A stretch of 64,000 nt of DNA from DATFVA01 sp963774455. GTDB lineage: Bacteria; Bacteroidota; Ignavibacteria; Ignavibacteriales; Ignavibacteriaceae. The notes beneath the pieces are model-generated. The model worked only from the letters and a program-made list of their open reading frames with translations, was not told the DNA's origin and did no database searches. Positions 1-8,315 of the stretch are shown in pieces. Location of the stretch: contig CAVZFD010000003.1 of NCBI GenBank assembly GCA_963774455.1, positions 496,001-560,000 of the forward strand. Reading direction: 5' to 3'. How positions within the stretch are numbered: the stretch's first letter is position 1; the number at the start of each line of letters is the position of its first letter. The position numbers and the translations under genes were made by a program.

Positions 1-2
1 TC

Positions 3-863
3 GGTATCGGACTGAAGGGCTTAAGGAAAATTCCCTCCGATAAAAATTTCAAAATGATCCCGGAAGAACTTGAAAAGGCAATAAAGGAAGACAGGCAAAG
101 CGGCTGGAGACCTTTCTGCTGCGTTGCTACTGTTGGTACCACATCAACCACCAGTATCGATCCTGTAAGAAAAATTGGTGAGATCTGTAATAAGGAAAAC
201 ATATGGCTGCATGTAGATGCGGCTTATGGGGGTACTGCCGCGATAGTACCTGAAATGAAATTTATACTTGATGGAATTGAGCTGGCCGATTCGATTGTAG
301 TTAATCCCCATAAGTGGATGTTCACCCCCATAGATATCAGTGCATTTTATACGAAGAAACCTAATGTACTTAGGAGAGCTTTCAGTCTTGTTGCAGAATA
401 CCTTAAAACAAATGATGACGCAGATGCTGAGAACCTGATGGATTACGGCATTCAGCTTGGAAGAAGGTTCCGCTCTCTGAAGTTATGGTTTGTGATCAGG
501 TACTTCGGTGTTGAAGGCATTACAGGAATTCTCCGCGAACATCTCAGACTTGCGAAGCTGTTTGCCGAATGGATTGATGCGCATCCGAAGTTTGAGAAGA
601 TGGCACAGGTGAACTTCGGTGTTGTCTGCTTCAGGTTCCATCCCCCCGATCTAAATGATGAGAATAAGCTTAATGAGCTGAACGAAAGACTTCTGAATAA
701 TGTTAATGATACCGGCCGTCTTTTTATTTCTCATACTAAAATCGACGGGAAGTATATAATCAGGGTCTCTGTTTCAGGACTAAGAACGGAAGAAAAAAAT
801 GTTAAGAATGCCTGGATATTAATCCGCAAAGAGGCCGAAAAACTCATAAGGATAGAGGAATGA
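3..863 (+). CDS. PLP-dependent group II decarboxylase (aromatic amino acid decarboxylase family), 5' end cut off
   Basis: The frame is open to the left edge, so the gene is truncated by the window; about the last 287 codons are present. The visible part is the C-terminal half of a fold-type I PLP enzyme of the pyridoxal-dependent decarboxylase family (aromatic-L-amino-acid, tyrosine, tryptophan or glutamate decarboxylases). The motif HVDAAYGG supplies the Asp that contacts the PLP ring nitrogen, and NPHKW carries the lysine that forms the Schiff base. An internal ATG at 54 lies before these motifs but is unlikely to be the start because homologous-looking sequence (GIGLKGLRKIP) continues upstream. 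Its stop codon overlaps the next gene's ATG (ATGA), indicating an operon. The amino acid substrate cannot be read from this part. Confidence 0.9.
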   Translation, partial: GIGLKGLRKIPSDKNFKMIPEELEKAIKEDRQSGWRPFCCVATVGTTSTTSIDPVRKIGEICNKENIWLHVDAAYGGTAAIVPEMKFILDGIELADSIVVNPHKWMFTPIDISAFYTKKPNVLRRAFSLVAEYLKTNDDADAENLMDYGIQLGRRFRSLKLWFVIRYFGVEGITGILREHLRLAKLFAEWIDAHPKFEKMAQVNFGVVCFRFHPPDLNDENKLNELNERLLNNVNDTGRLFISHTKIDGKYIIRVSVSGLRTEEKNVKNAWILIRKEAEKLIRIEE

Positions 864-2143
864 AAAATTTAATCACCTTTTTTATTTTCTTTTTTATAGC
901 GGGACAATCATTTCCCCAGGCATTGAAGACGGTACAGGCAAACGATCTTAATACAAAGGCAATGAAGTATTACGAAAGCGGGAATTACGATTCGCTAGCT
1001 GCGGGACTTGAGCAGGCAGCAAGGCTGCTGCCCGATAATGCAGGGATAAAATACAACCTGGCCGCCGCGTATGCCCTGAGCGGCAGACCGGAGGAAGCGG
1101 TGAAAAACCTTGATCGAATAGCTGATATGAAACTATACTTTCCGGTGATGCAGGATTTCGACTTTAAGTCGATCTGGAATTCCGATCTGTTCATTCCTGT
1201 TCAGAAAAAATTTGAAGAGAATCTCTTACCTGTGACAAACAGTTCAACGGCGTTCGAATTAAAGGAAAAAGGATTGCTGACCGAAGGGCTGGCGTATGAT
1301 TCGCAGACAGACAGGTTTTTTATAAGCAGCGTGCACAAAAGAAAAATAATTGAATATGATAGTAACGGAAAAAGCAGGCAGTTCAACACAGAGGCGGGAA
1401 GCCTTGAGGGTATTTTCGGAATGAAAACAGATGAAAAAAACAGGATCCTATGGGCAGCAGGAGGGGCGATAAAATTTATGGAAGGATACAATGATAGTCT
1501 TAAAGGAAAAAGCTTCCTTTACAAATTTAATCTTGATGACGGGAGTCTTGCTGCTATGTACAGCCCGCCCGACACGGGGGAAGATCATCTGTTCGGAGAT
1601 GTAACCAGTAATTCGGCTGGCGAAGTATTCGTGTCGGATTCCCGAAGTAATGTCATATACAAACTAACGGAAGATAGCGGGGGGCTGGAAACATTTATTC
1701 CATCAGGATATTTCCTATCGCTGCAGGGGATCGCGTTCAGTGGTGATGATTCCATTTTATTTGCAGCCGACTACGCTCAGGGAATTTTTAAGATCAATGT
1801 CAACGAAAGAACTGTTCAGTTTCTTGAAAATAAAACTCCCACGACCCTCCTGGGAATCGATGGATTGTATTTCTATAAAGGTAATCTCATAGTCACGCAG
1901 AACGGTATAAATCCACATCGTGTGCTGAAGCTGATTCCCGACAATAACATAACTTCACTTTCCGATTATAAAATACTTGAATCAAATAATCCCTTATTTG
2001 ATGAACCAACTCTCGGTGTAATTGACAACGGTAACTTCTATTTTATCTCTAACAGTCAATGGTCACGATTTGATAAATCAGGTACAATTTTCCCCGATGA
2101 ACGTCTTGATTATCCCAGGATCCTGAAGATAAACATCGATTAG
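860..2143 (+). CDS. secreted TPR plus beta-propeller (SMP-30/NHL-like) protein
   Basis: The 427-residue product begins with a signal peptide (MKN, then a hydrophobic stretch ending near AGQSFPQ). Residues about 25-90 form one or two TPR-like helices (YYESGNYDSLAAGLEQA; IKYNLAAAYALSGRPEEA). Residues about 130-400 carry repeated beta-propeller strands of the SMP-30/gluconolactonase or NHL type, such as LTEGLAYDSQTDRFFISS and LQGIAFSGDDSILFAADY. The start overlaps the decarboxylase stop by four bases, so the two are translationally coupled. The exact activity is unknown: proteins of this type are lactonases or non-catalytic scaffolds, and no catalytic residues were assigned. Confidence 0.8.
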   Translation: MKNLITFFIFFFIAGQSFPQALKTVQANDLNTKAMKYYESGNYDSLAAGLEQAARLLPDNAGIKYNLAAAYALSGRPEEAVKNLDRIADMKLYFPVMQDFDFKSIWNSDLFIPVQKKFEENLLPVTNSSTAFELKEKGLLTEGLAYDSQTDRFFISSVHKRKIIEYDSNGKSRQFNTEAGSLEGIFGMKTDEKNRILWAAGGAIKFMEGYNDSLKGKSFLYKFNLDDGSLAAMYSPPDTGEDHLFGDVTSNSAGEVFVSDSRSNVIYKLTEDSGGLETFIPSGYFLSLQGIAFSGDDSILFAADYAQGIFKINVNERTVQFLENKTPTTLLGIDGLYFYKGNLIVTQNGINPHRVLKLIPDNNITSLSDYKILESNNPLFDEPTLGVIDNGNFYFISNSQWSRFDKSGTIFPDERLDYPRILKINID

Positions 2144-2169
2144 GTTTGGAGAACTACCACCTTACGAGT

Positions 2170-2200
2170 ATTCCGGCAGTCGTTTTGATTTACCCGGAAT
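2170..2200 (+). terminator. possible weak terminator or leader hairpin
   Basis: A 7-bp inverted repeat (ATTCCGG / CCGGAAT) with a 17-base loop lies 27 bases past the propeller gene. It has no immediate T-run, although a run of seven T's follows about 23 bases later. It could end the decarboxylase operon, but the support is thin. Confidence 0.25.
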
Positions 2201-2275
2201 TTCAGCCAGTATTTTAACAGACTTTTTTTGCTGGTCTGGTAATTGCTAAATTTATAAATTGATCAGTAAAGGCCT

Positions 2276-5200
2276 ATGAAAAAATCAAATTACGGAAGAA
2301 AAAAAGAAATTACGGTTCCAATAACAGCCGAGTCTACCGGCAGTTTGGAAATAAATATCGATTACGAGACGATTTTCAGGGACTCTGTCGATGCCTTCAT
2401 AATTATATCCTTAGTGGATGGAAAGGTAGTGAAGGCAAACGGAGGGGCTCTGAAGCTGCTGAAGTATAATGAAGCAGAAATGTTTAAGCTGGCGGCAAAG
2501 GATATATTTTCCCTAAGTGAATATTCCCGACTCCGTCTTAAATACCTGAAAGAGGATCACGCGTTCGACGGTACTTTCATTGAGAGCGTGTTCCTGCTAA
2601 AAGACGGCAGGAAAATCCCGGTTACTGTTAGCATAAAAGAGATCGGGGAAAAGATGATCCTGCTGATCGCAAGGGACATTTCTGCGGCAAAGCAGACAGA
2701 AGAGGCCCTGAGAAGAGAAGCATTCATTTTTGAGAACCTTAATGATGCTGTGATGATAACAGACCTGGATGGCTACATTCAAAGCTGGAACTCAGCAGCG
2801 GAGAAAGTCTTCGGCTACAAGAGAGAAGAGGCTATCGACAATTTTATAAATATTCTTTTCAGGCAGCCCGAATTCGCAAAGCAATTTGGAAAGATCAGAA
2901 GTAAAATTCAAAGATCGCTGCTCTGGAGCGGCGAGGCAGACATTGTAAGGAAAAACGGAAATGAAGGTATAGCGGAAACATCAGTATTTCCATTCAGGGA
3001 TTCCTCCGGCGAACATATAGCGTACGTGGTTATATTAAAAGACATTACGCAGAGGAAGCAGACTGAAAGGACAATGCGGGAGCGCGACCTGATGTACAGG
3101 TCCCTGATTGAATCCTCTGCAGATGCGGTTTACATATTAAAAGGTAAAAAACTCCTGCTGGTGAACAGTGCATGGTGTAAGGTATTCGGATATTCCAAAG
3201 AGGAGGCACTGTCGGATGACTTTGATATCATGAAGATCGTGGCACCCGAGCACAAAGAATTTATTCTCAACAGGTTCAATAAGAGTACAGATCAAAGGCC
3301 TGATTCTTCTTCCTACGAGCTGAAAGCAATAACCAAAGATAAAAGAATTATCGATCTCGAAGTTAAAGTAAATAAGATTTTATGGAACGACGAGGTCGTT
3401 TACCAGGGCATCTACCGTGACATTACGGAAAAGAAAATAGCAGAAACGGCTTTGAAAGAATCAGAAGAGAAATTCAGAAAACTTGTTGAGAAATCGCTGG
3501 TAGGAGTATACATTATTCAGGATGGAGTATTCAGGTATGTCAATCCCAGGCTGGCCAGGATTTTCGGATATTCAGTGGAAGAAATCTTAAATAAAAAAAT
3601 GGGACCTTCGGATTTTACACATCCTGACGATATGGAAGTTGTAAATAGAAATGTTGCTTCGAGATTATCGGGCAAAATCGATTCGATAGCATATTCGTTC
3701 GAAGGGATTAAGAAAGACGGGACCCCGCTATTTCTGGAAGTTTTCGGGACAAGAGCTATTCTTAGCGATAAACCTGCCGTAATAGGCACCCTGCTGGATA
3801 TTACTAAAAATAAGAAAGCGGAAGAGGCTTTAAAAGAATCGGAAGAAAAATATAAGACTATCATAGAATCCGCTAGTGATGCAATTGTAATTGTTGACAT
3901 CGGGAACAGAACAATTATTGAAGTTAATAAACAGGCGGAAAAGCTCACCGGACGTTCACGGGAGGAGCTGATTGGAAAATCCCATCTTATTCTCCATCCC
4001 GCTGAATACCGGGAAATTTATTCCAGTGAATTTACAGAGGTAGTTTTAGGGAACCAAAGGATATCGCAGGATGAAGTGTTGATCCAGCATCGGGACGGTA
4101 CTGTAATACCTGTGGAGATAAGCACCAGTCAAAGTACAATGGGCAGTAAGGCAGTGCTCCAGGGAATTTTCCGTGATCTAAGAGAGAGGAAGAAAGTTGA
4201 AGAACAGATCCGGAAACTATCGCGGGCTGTTGAGCAGAGTCCTTCAGCCATAGTAATAACCAACCTGAAGGGAAATATAGAATATGTAAATCCTCATTTC
4301 TGTAAGGTTACCGGTTATAGCCAGGAAGAAGCTTTTGGACGGAACCCCAATATGTTGAAATCAGGCAGCACCTCGGCAGCAGAATACAAAAATATGTGGG
4401 AAACTATTACCGCGGGAAATGAATGGCGCGGAGAATTTCATAATAAGAAAAAGAACGGAGAGCTTTACTGGGAACAGGCTTCGATCTCTCCTATCCGGGA
4501 CGATAAAGGAAATATAACTCATTATATAGCTATAAAGGAGGACATTACCGAGAAAAAGAAAATGCAGCAGGAATTGCTGATTGCAAAGGAAAAAGCTGAA
4601 GAATCCGACAGGATGAAATCGGAATTTTTATCGCAGATGTCGCACGAGATCAGAACACCATTGAACGTAATACTTAGCTATAATTCATTTCTGCAGGAGG
4701 AACTTTCCGGTAAAATAAATGAAGATATCAGGTTATCTTTCAACTCGATAGATTCCGCAGGGAAAAGACTGCTCAGGACGATTGATATGATCCTCAATCT
4801 TGCGGCGGTTCAAAAAGGCAATGTTGATATTTCCTTTGATCCGGTTGATCTTGGGGATATACTGAAAAGATTAAGCCGCGAATTTGAGTTCCAGGCAAGG
4901 GAGAAGAAACTGTATCTAAGACTGAAGATGTCTTCGGAGAATGTGATTATTAAAGGAGATGATTACCTTTTGAGCGGGATCTTTCAGAACCTGCTCAACA
5001 ATGCCCTGAAGTACACAAATACCGGCGGTATTGAGGTCGAGACTACCGTCCTTGAAGACAATAAAGTTAAAGTAGACATCCATGATACGGGAATCGGGAT
5101 CTCAAAAACATATCTGCCGAGACTGTTTTTACCGTTTACCCAGGAAGAGTCTGGTTATACGAGGAAATTTGAAGGAAATGGATTGGGACTGGCCCTGGTT

Positions 5201-5290
5201 AAGAGTTACCTCGATCTTCTTAATGCAGAAATAAATGTATTCAGTGAGAAAGGAAAAGGCACGACTTTCTCAATTATTTTTAATCATTAA
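2276..5290 (+). CDS. soluble multi-PAS sensor histidine kinase
   Basis: This 1004-residue product has no signal peptide or membrane segment, so it probably senses in the cytoplasm. Six PAS domains can be counted at roughly 29-140, 150-270, 277-395, 400-515, 520-640 and 645-765, several ending in the usual DITxxKxxE PAC tail. They are followed by a HisKA dimerisation domain with the phosphorylated histidine at H790 (SHEIRTPLN) and an HATPase_c domain with N-box NNALKY, G1 box DTGIGIS and G2 box GNGLGLAL. No receiver domain is fused and no response regulator lies beside it, so it is an orphan kinase whose partner is elsewhere. The ligands and cofactors of the PAS domains cannot be read. Confidence 0.95.
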   Translation: MKKSNYGRKKEITVPITAESTGSLEINIDYETIFRDSVDAFIIISLVDGKVVKANGGALKLLKYNEAEMFKLAAKDIFSLSEYSRLRLKYLKEDHAFDGTFIESVFLLKDGRKIPVTVSIKEIGEKMILLIARDISAAKQTEEALRREAFIFENLNDAVMITDLDGYIQSWNSAAEKVFGYKREEAIDNFINILFRQPEFAKQFGKIRSKIQRSLLWSGEADIVRKNGNEGIAETSVFPFRDSSGEHIAYVVILKDITQRKQTERTMRERDLMYRSLIESSADAVYILKGKKLLLVNSAWCKVFGYSKEEALSDDFDIMKIVAPEHKEFILNRFNKSTDQRPDSSSYELKAITKDKRIIDLEVKVNKILWNDEVVYQGIYRDITEKKIAETALKESEEKFRKLVEKSLVGVYIIQDGVFRYVNPRLARIFGYSVEEILNKKMGPSDFTHPDDMEVVNRNVASRLSGKIDSIAYSFEGIKKDGTPLFLEVFGTRAILSDKPAVIGTLLDITKNKKAEEALKESEEKYKTIIESASDAIVIVDIGNRTIIEVNKQAEKLTGRSREELIGKSHLILHPAEYREIYSSEFTEVVLGNQRISQDEVLIQHRDGTVIPVEISTSQSTMGSKAVLQGIFRDLRERKKVEEQIRKLSRAVEQSPSAIVITNLKGNIEYVNPHFCKVTGYSQEEAFGRNPNMLKSGSTSAAEYKNMWETITAGNEWRGEFHNKKKNGELYWEQASISPIRDDKGNITHYIAIKEDITEKKKMQQELLIAKEKAEESDRMKSEFLSQMSHEIRTPLNVILSYNSFLQEELSGKINEDIRLSFNSIDSAGKRLLRTIDMILNLAAVQKGNVDISFDPVDLGDILKRLSREFEFQAREKKLYLRLKMSSENVIIKGDDYLLSGIFQNLLNNALKYTNTGGIEVETTVLEDNKVKVDIHDTGIGISKTYLPRLFLPFTQEESGYTRKFEGNGLGLALVKSYLDLLNAEINVFSEKGKGTTFSIIFNH

Positions 5291-5303
5291 AACCGTGCCT
5301 TTT
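5254..5303 (+). terminator. possible terminator spanning the histidine kinase stop codon
   Basis: Ten-base arms (AAAAGGCACG at 5254-5263 and CGTGCCTTTT at 5294-5303) pair perfectly around a 30-base loop that contains the kinase stop codon. The T's are part of the second arm. The long loop makes it less certain than a typical intrinsic terminator. Confidence 0.35.
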
Positions 5304-5388
5304 CAAAAAATCTGTTAAGGGATTCCAAAGTTTTATTCCGGGCGTTCGGTACATTTTCCTGCCCGAACCTTATCCGGGATCAAATAGA

Positions 5389-5598
5389 TCAGTCTTCCAT
5401 TGTGAACCCAATCTTAATAGTAACCTGCCAATGCTGAACCTGGTTGTTGTCAATGTGCCCTCTTGTATCAATGACCTGGAACCATCTCATATTTCTTACC
5501 GTTTGTCCTGCCTTAGCAACGGCATTTTGAACTGCTTCTTCAATACCTTTATCGGAAGAGCCTGTTAATTCTATCATTTTATATACGTGATTGCTCAT
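5389..5598 (-). CDS. dodecin family flavin-binding protein
   Basis: The 69-residue product matches the dodecin family in length and pattern: VYKMIELTGSS at the start, a central helix (IEEAVQNAVAKA), the strand RNMRWFQV with the flavin-stacking tryptophan, and a terminal HWQVTIKIGF strand. Dodecins assemble into hollow 12-mers that store flavins and protect against their photochemistry. AAAGGA precedes the ATG. It stands alone, convergent with the histidine kinase and divergent from the OsmC gene, which fits a small stress gene with its own promoter. Confidence 0.93.
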   Translation of the reverse strand: MSNHVYKMIELTGSSDKGIEEAVQNAVAKAGQTVRNMRWFQVIDTRGHIDNNQVQHWQVTIKIGFTMED

Positions 5599-5748
5599 AT
5601 CAGTTTAATCCTTTTAATTTTGAGTTGAAATGTGGTTGTCAAGATAAAGATTTTTTTACCTTTTTGCATTTATTTAAATACAGTGGAATCCTAATTATTT
5701 TTGGAACATCATATCCTAAAAATAATTTATAAATTCAGGGAAGAAAAT

Positions 5749-6189
5749 ATGCCGAAAAAATCAGCTTATATAAAACAAGTAAATGGAATAACCTTTGCAG
5801 GTAAGACGGATTCAAACCATTGGGTCATAATGGACGGACCCGAAGAATTCGGTGGAAGTAATGCAGGAATAAGGCCGAAAGAACTTCTGCTGCTGGGCCT
5901 GGGCGGATGTACGGGAAGTGATGTTGTGAGCATACTTAATAAAAAAAGAGTGAAACTCGAAGGCTTCGAGATGAATATAGATTCCGATGTCAGCGAAGAA
6001 CATCCCCAGACTTACACCAAAATGCATATTGAATACGTTTTCCATGGAAACGATGTATCGGAAAAAGATGTTGAACGCGCAATAGAATTATCGCTGACGA
6101 AATACTGCGGGGTAACCAGGATGTTTGAGAAAGCAGCCGAGATTACTCACTCGTATAAAATAGTAAAAACCGAACTGGTGGAAGCTTAA
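5749..6189 (+). CDS. OsmC family peroxiredoxin-like protein
   Basis: The start is taken as the ATG at 5749 (146 residues, MPKKSAYIKQ), which has an AGGGA ribosome site upstream; an in-frame TTG at 5701 would add 16 residues that do not look conserved. The protein has the OsmC/YhfA pattern: an N-terminal beta-sheet, then a long helix with the first redox cysteine (C54 in LGGCTGSD) and the second at C120 (KYCGV). Family members reduce organic hydroperoxides with thiol or lipoyl reductants. The neighbours are dodecin and a VOC protein, and a strong hairpin terminates the gene. Confidence 0.92.
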   Translation: MPKKSAYIKQVNGITFAGKTDSNHWVIMDGPEEFGGSNAGIRPKELLLLGLGGCTGSDVVSILNKKRVKLEGFEMNIDSDVSEEHPQTYTKMHIEYVFHGNDVSEKDVERAIELSLTKYCGVTRMFEKAAEITHSYKIVKTELVEA

Positions 6190-6284
6190 GGACGGGTTAT
6201 CTGTGCTGAAGGCATTGAACAAAGGGGAATGGTTATCTCCTGCCATGTTATAGGTCGCGGTATGCTAAAATAATGGTTTCTCAA

Positions 6285-6334
6285 CCCCGAATCCAGCGGT
6301 CGCAGAACCGGTTTATTCGGGGGAGAGTTTTTTT
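6285..6334 (+). terminator. rho-independent terminator of the OsmC gene
   Basis: CCCCGAAT (6285-6292) pairs with ATTCGGGG (6315-6322). A run of seven T's begins at 6328 after GAGAG. It lies about 95 bases after the OsmC stop on the plus strand. Confidence 0.6.
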
Positions 6335-6351
6335 GTCAACTCGCTAAACTG

Positions 6352-6702
6352 TTAATTTCTCTGGTAAAGTCCTATGATGTTACCCTGGGGATCTTTCATC
6401 AATGCATACCATCCCATTGCCGGGATTACGACTTTTTCCTTAAAGATGCTTCCTCCGTTTGTTTTAGCGGAGTTCAGAGCTTCATCGATATTAGTTACGT
6501 TCACGTGAAAAACAGTCGTATCCCCCGAATTAACTTTTTCCACCTGCCTGATTCCTACCATTATGCCTTTATGATTATTAAAAAGCATATAGCCTTTGCC
6601 GAAGGGTTTAAATTCCCAGCCGAATACTTTGGAAAAAAAGTCCTTTGTCTGGTCAAGGTTTGAAGATGGAATTTCAACGTGTGCAATTAAATGGTCAGCC
6701 AT
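6352..6702 (-). CDS. VOC family (glyoxalase/bleomycin-resistance fold) protein
   Basis: The 116-residue product has the two beta-alpha-beta-beta-beta modules of the vicinal oxygen chelate fold. The first begins HLIAHVEIPSSNLDQTKDFF with the GWEF strand; the second is FHVNVTNIDEALNSAKTNGG and ends DPQGNIIGLYQ. The pattern is that of the small proteins often annotated as glyoxalase-like. Potential metal ligands are the early His and the terminal region, but substrate and metal cannot be assigned. AGGAA precedes the ATG. It lies just downstream of the dehydrogenase on the same strand (81-base gap), so the two may be co-transcribed. Confidence 0.88.
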   Translation of the reverse strand: MADHLIAHVEIPSSNLDQTKDFFSKVFGWEFKPFGKGYMLFNNHKGIMVGIRQVEKVNSGDTTVFHVNVTNIDEALNSAKTNGGSIFKEKVVIPAMGWYALMKDPQGNIIGLYQRN

Positions 6703-6783
6703 TTAGGTTCCTATTATTTAATTTAAGATGGACTAAATTAAAAGTTACAGGCAGAACTTTCAACACGAATAAGAAACTGGCCT

Positions 6784-7650
6784 TTATTCCTTTTTGCTCA
6801 GGAATAAATAAAGGGCAGAAAAATCAAGTTCACCAAATCCTTTCTGCTTAGCCATTGAGAAAACCTCCTTAACAGCGTTCGCCGTTGGCAGAGTAATATC
6901 CGTTTCGTCAGCTGTATCGGAGACCAGAGTAAGGTCCTTATGCATCCACTGAAGCGGAAATTCTGTTTCATAATTATCCTGCGCGAATTTTTCTTTCTTT
7001 CCTGTAAGGTAAGGGGCTGTAACAGGACCGCCGAGCAATGTATTAAAAATCGTTTCTTTATCAAATCCCAGCGCTTCTCCGAGTACCAGGGCCTCTGAAA
7101 ATGATGCCATAGATACCGCCAGCATGAGGTTTACTACCATCTTCATCGAAGTACCCTTTCCGCACTCACCCAGGTGAACAATTTTCTTTCCCATCTTTTC
7201 AAGCAGCGGCTTCACTTCCTCAAAATCTTTGTCATTCCCTCCGGCGAAGAAGATGAGCTCGCCTTTTTCAGCCGGTCCTTTTGTCCCGGCAACCGGCGCA
7301 TCCATAAACCTTACACGACACTCATCTGCTCTCTTCGACATTTCCCGTGAAAAAGTAGGGTTCACGGTGCTGCAATCGACCCATAACGAATTCTCATTCA
7401 TAGCACTGAGAAAGCCTTCTTCACCAAGCGAAATTTCGTAGACTGCCTCAGGATTACTGAGCATTGTGAAGAGTATGTCGGCTTCCGTGCCGACATCAAG
7501 AGGGGAGTCGGCCCACTCAGCTCCGGCTTTTATTAACGAATCAGCCTTCTCTTTCGTCCTGTTATGTATTATAAGTTCATAATTGTTCTTTAACAGGTTA
7601 TGGGCCATCCTGCTTCCCATAATTCCTGTTCCTATAAATCCGACTTTCAT
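6784..7650 (-). CDS. NAD(P)-dependent beta-hydroxyacid dehydrogenase (HIBADH/GLYR family)
   Basis: The start is set at the ATG at 7650 (288 residues), preceded by AGAGGAA; the ATG at 7677 would add nine unlikely residues. The N-terminal Rossmann domain has GFIGTGIMG (residues 4-12) and HNRT (29-32), the latter typical of NADPH-preferring glyoxylate/succinic semialdehyde reductases. The substrate loop DAPVAGTKGPAEKG (117-130) and catalytic K170 in GTSMKMVVN are both present, followed by an all-helical C-terminal domain. Family members act on 3-hydroxyisobutyrate, tartronate semialdehyde, glyoxylate or succinic semialdehyde; the neighbours do not decide among these. Confidence 0.93.
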   Translation of the reverse strand: MKVGFIGTGIMGSRMAHNLLKNNYELIIHNRTKEKADSLIKAGAEWADSPLDVGTEADILFTMLSNPEAVYEISLGEEGFLSAMNENSLWVDCSTVNPTFSREMSKRADECRVRFMDAPVAGTKGPAEKGELIFFAGGNDKDFEEVKPLLEKMGKKIVHLGECGKGTSMKMVVNLMLAVSMASFSEALVLGEALGFDKETIFNTLLGGPVTAPYLTGKKEKFAQDNYETEFPLQWMHKDLTLVSDTADETDITLPTANAVKEVFSMAKQKGFGELDFSALYLFLSKKE

Positions 7651-8315
7651 TGATTCCTCTGTTTTTATGCATCCCAAAGATAAATACTCCCGTGAGCAAA
7701 AAGATTGATGAAAAACAAACAGAAAAGTGTAGTTATAGCGATTTCGCAGAATTAACGGATTGTGGTGTTGACTAATTTACTAATAAGGTGGAGTAACAGA
7801 TCAGGTGAATCAATTGATTGGCTAATGTGGAATCAAGACCTTTCAAACGAATAATAAATCGTTTTCCCGACGAATTAAATCTCTCCCTCTCATACCCAAC
7901 TCAGTAGAAATACCAATAAGAAACTTCATTTTGCAACCCTATCTTTATTTATCAATTACCTTTTTATCCGGGAAGAGTTGTTGATTTGTTATATCACCTC
8001 CATCCAGCCGCTTCGCCCGCAACTTGTATATACGTACTAATTCCGCACTAAATGCGCACTAAATGCGCACTAAATGCGCTTTAAATACTGCCTCACACAA
8101 ACACAAGCAAAATCCTGCAAGACCGACAGACTTTGGTGAAAGACTGAATCCTATCTCACAATAAAGCCTTGTTCTATTTGACTTCTCTTGAACTTTATCC
8201 AATCTAGTATTCGCGATTATAATTAAGATCCCCGAAGAGGATCTTCAGATACTGGGAAGAATTAATCCGGAAACAATAAATTTCGGCTTTGCGGGATTAG
8301 CTTCAGCCCGGGAAG
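7651..8315. other. 665-base intergenic region
   Basis: No convincing coding sequence is visible on either strand. It holds the promoter side of the dehydrogenase gene, a perfect AATCAATTGATT palindrome near 7808, an 11-base tandem repeat at 8045 and a small AAGATCC/GGATCTT inverted repeat at 8225-8245 that may lie in the 3' region of the TPR gene. It is one of the longest gene-free stretches in the window. Confidence 0.6.
8045..8088. repeat. 11-bp tandem repeat, three exact copies plus a degenerate fourth
   Basis: The unit GCACTAAATGC occurs at 8045, 8056 and 8067 without mismatch, and a fourth diverged copy (GCTTTAAATAC) follows at 8078. The unit is partly self-complementary at its ends (GC...GC). 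It lies in non-coding DNA, so a function, if any, would be as a protein-binding array; slippage is the simplest explanation. Confidence 0.85.

Noticed and set aside
6645..6851. Plus-strand ORF between the VOC and dehydrogenase genes
   Set aside because: Both ends lie antisense within recognised genes; it carries no recognisable protein features.
8045..8088. Possible CRISPR-like repeats
   Set aside because: The 11-base units are directly adjacent without spacers and there are no cas genes.
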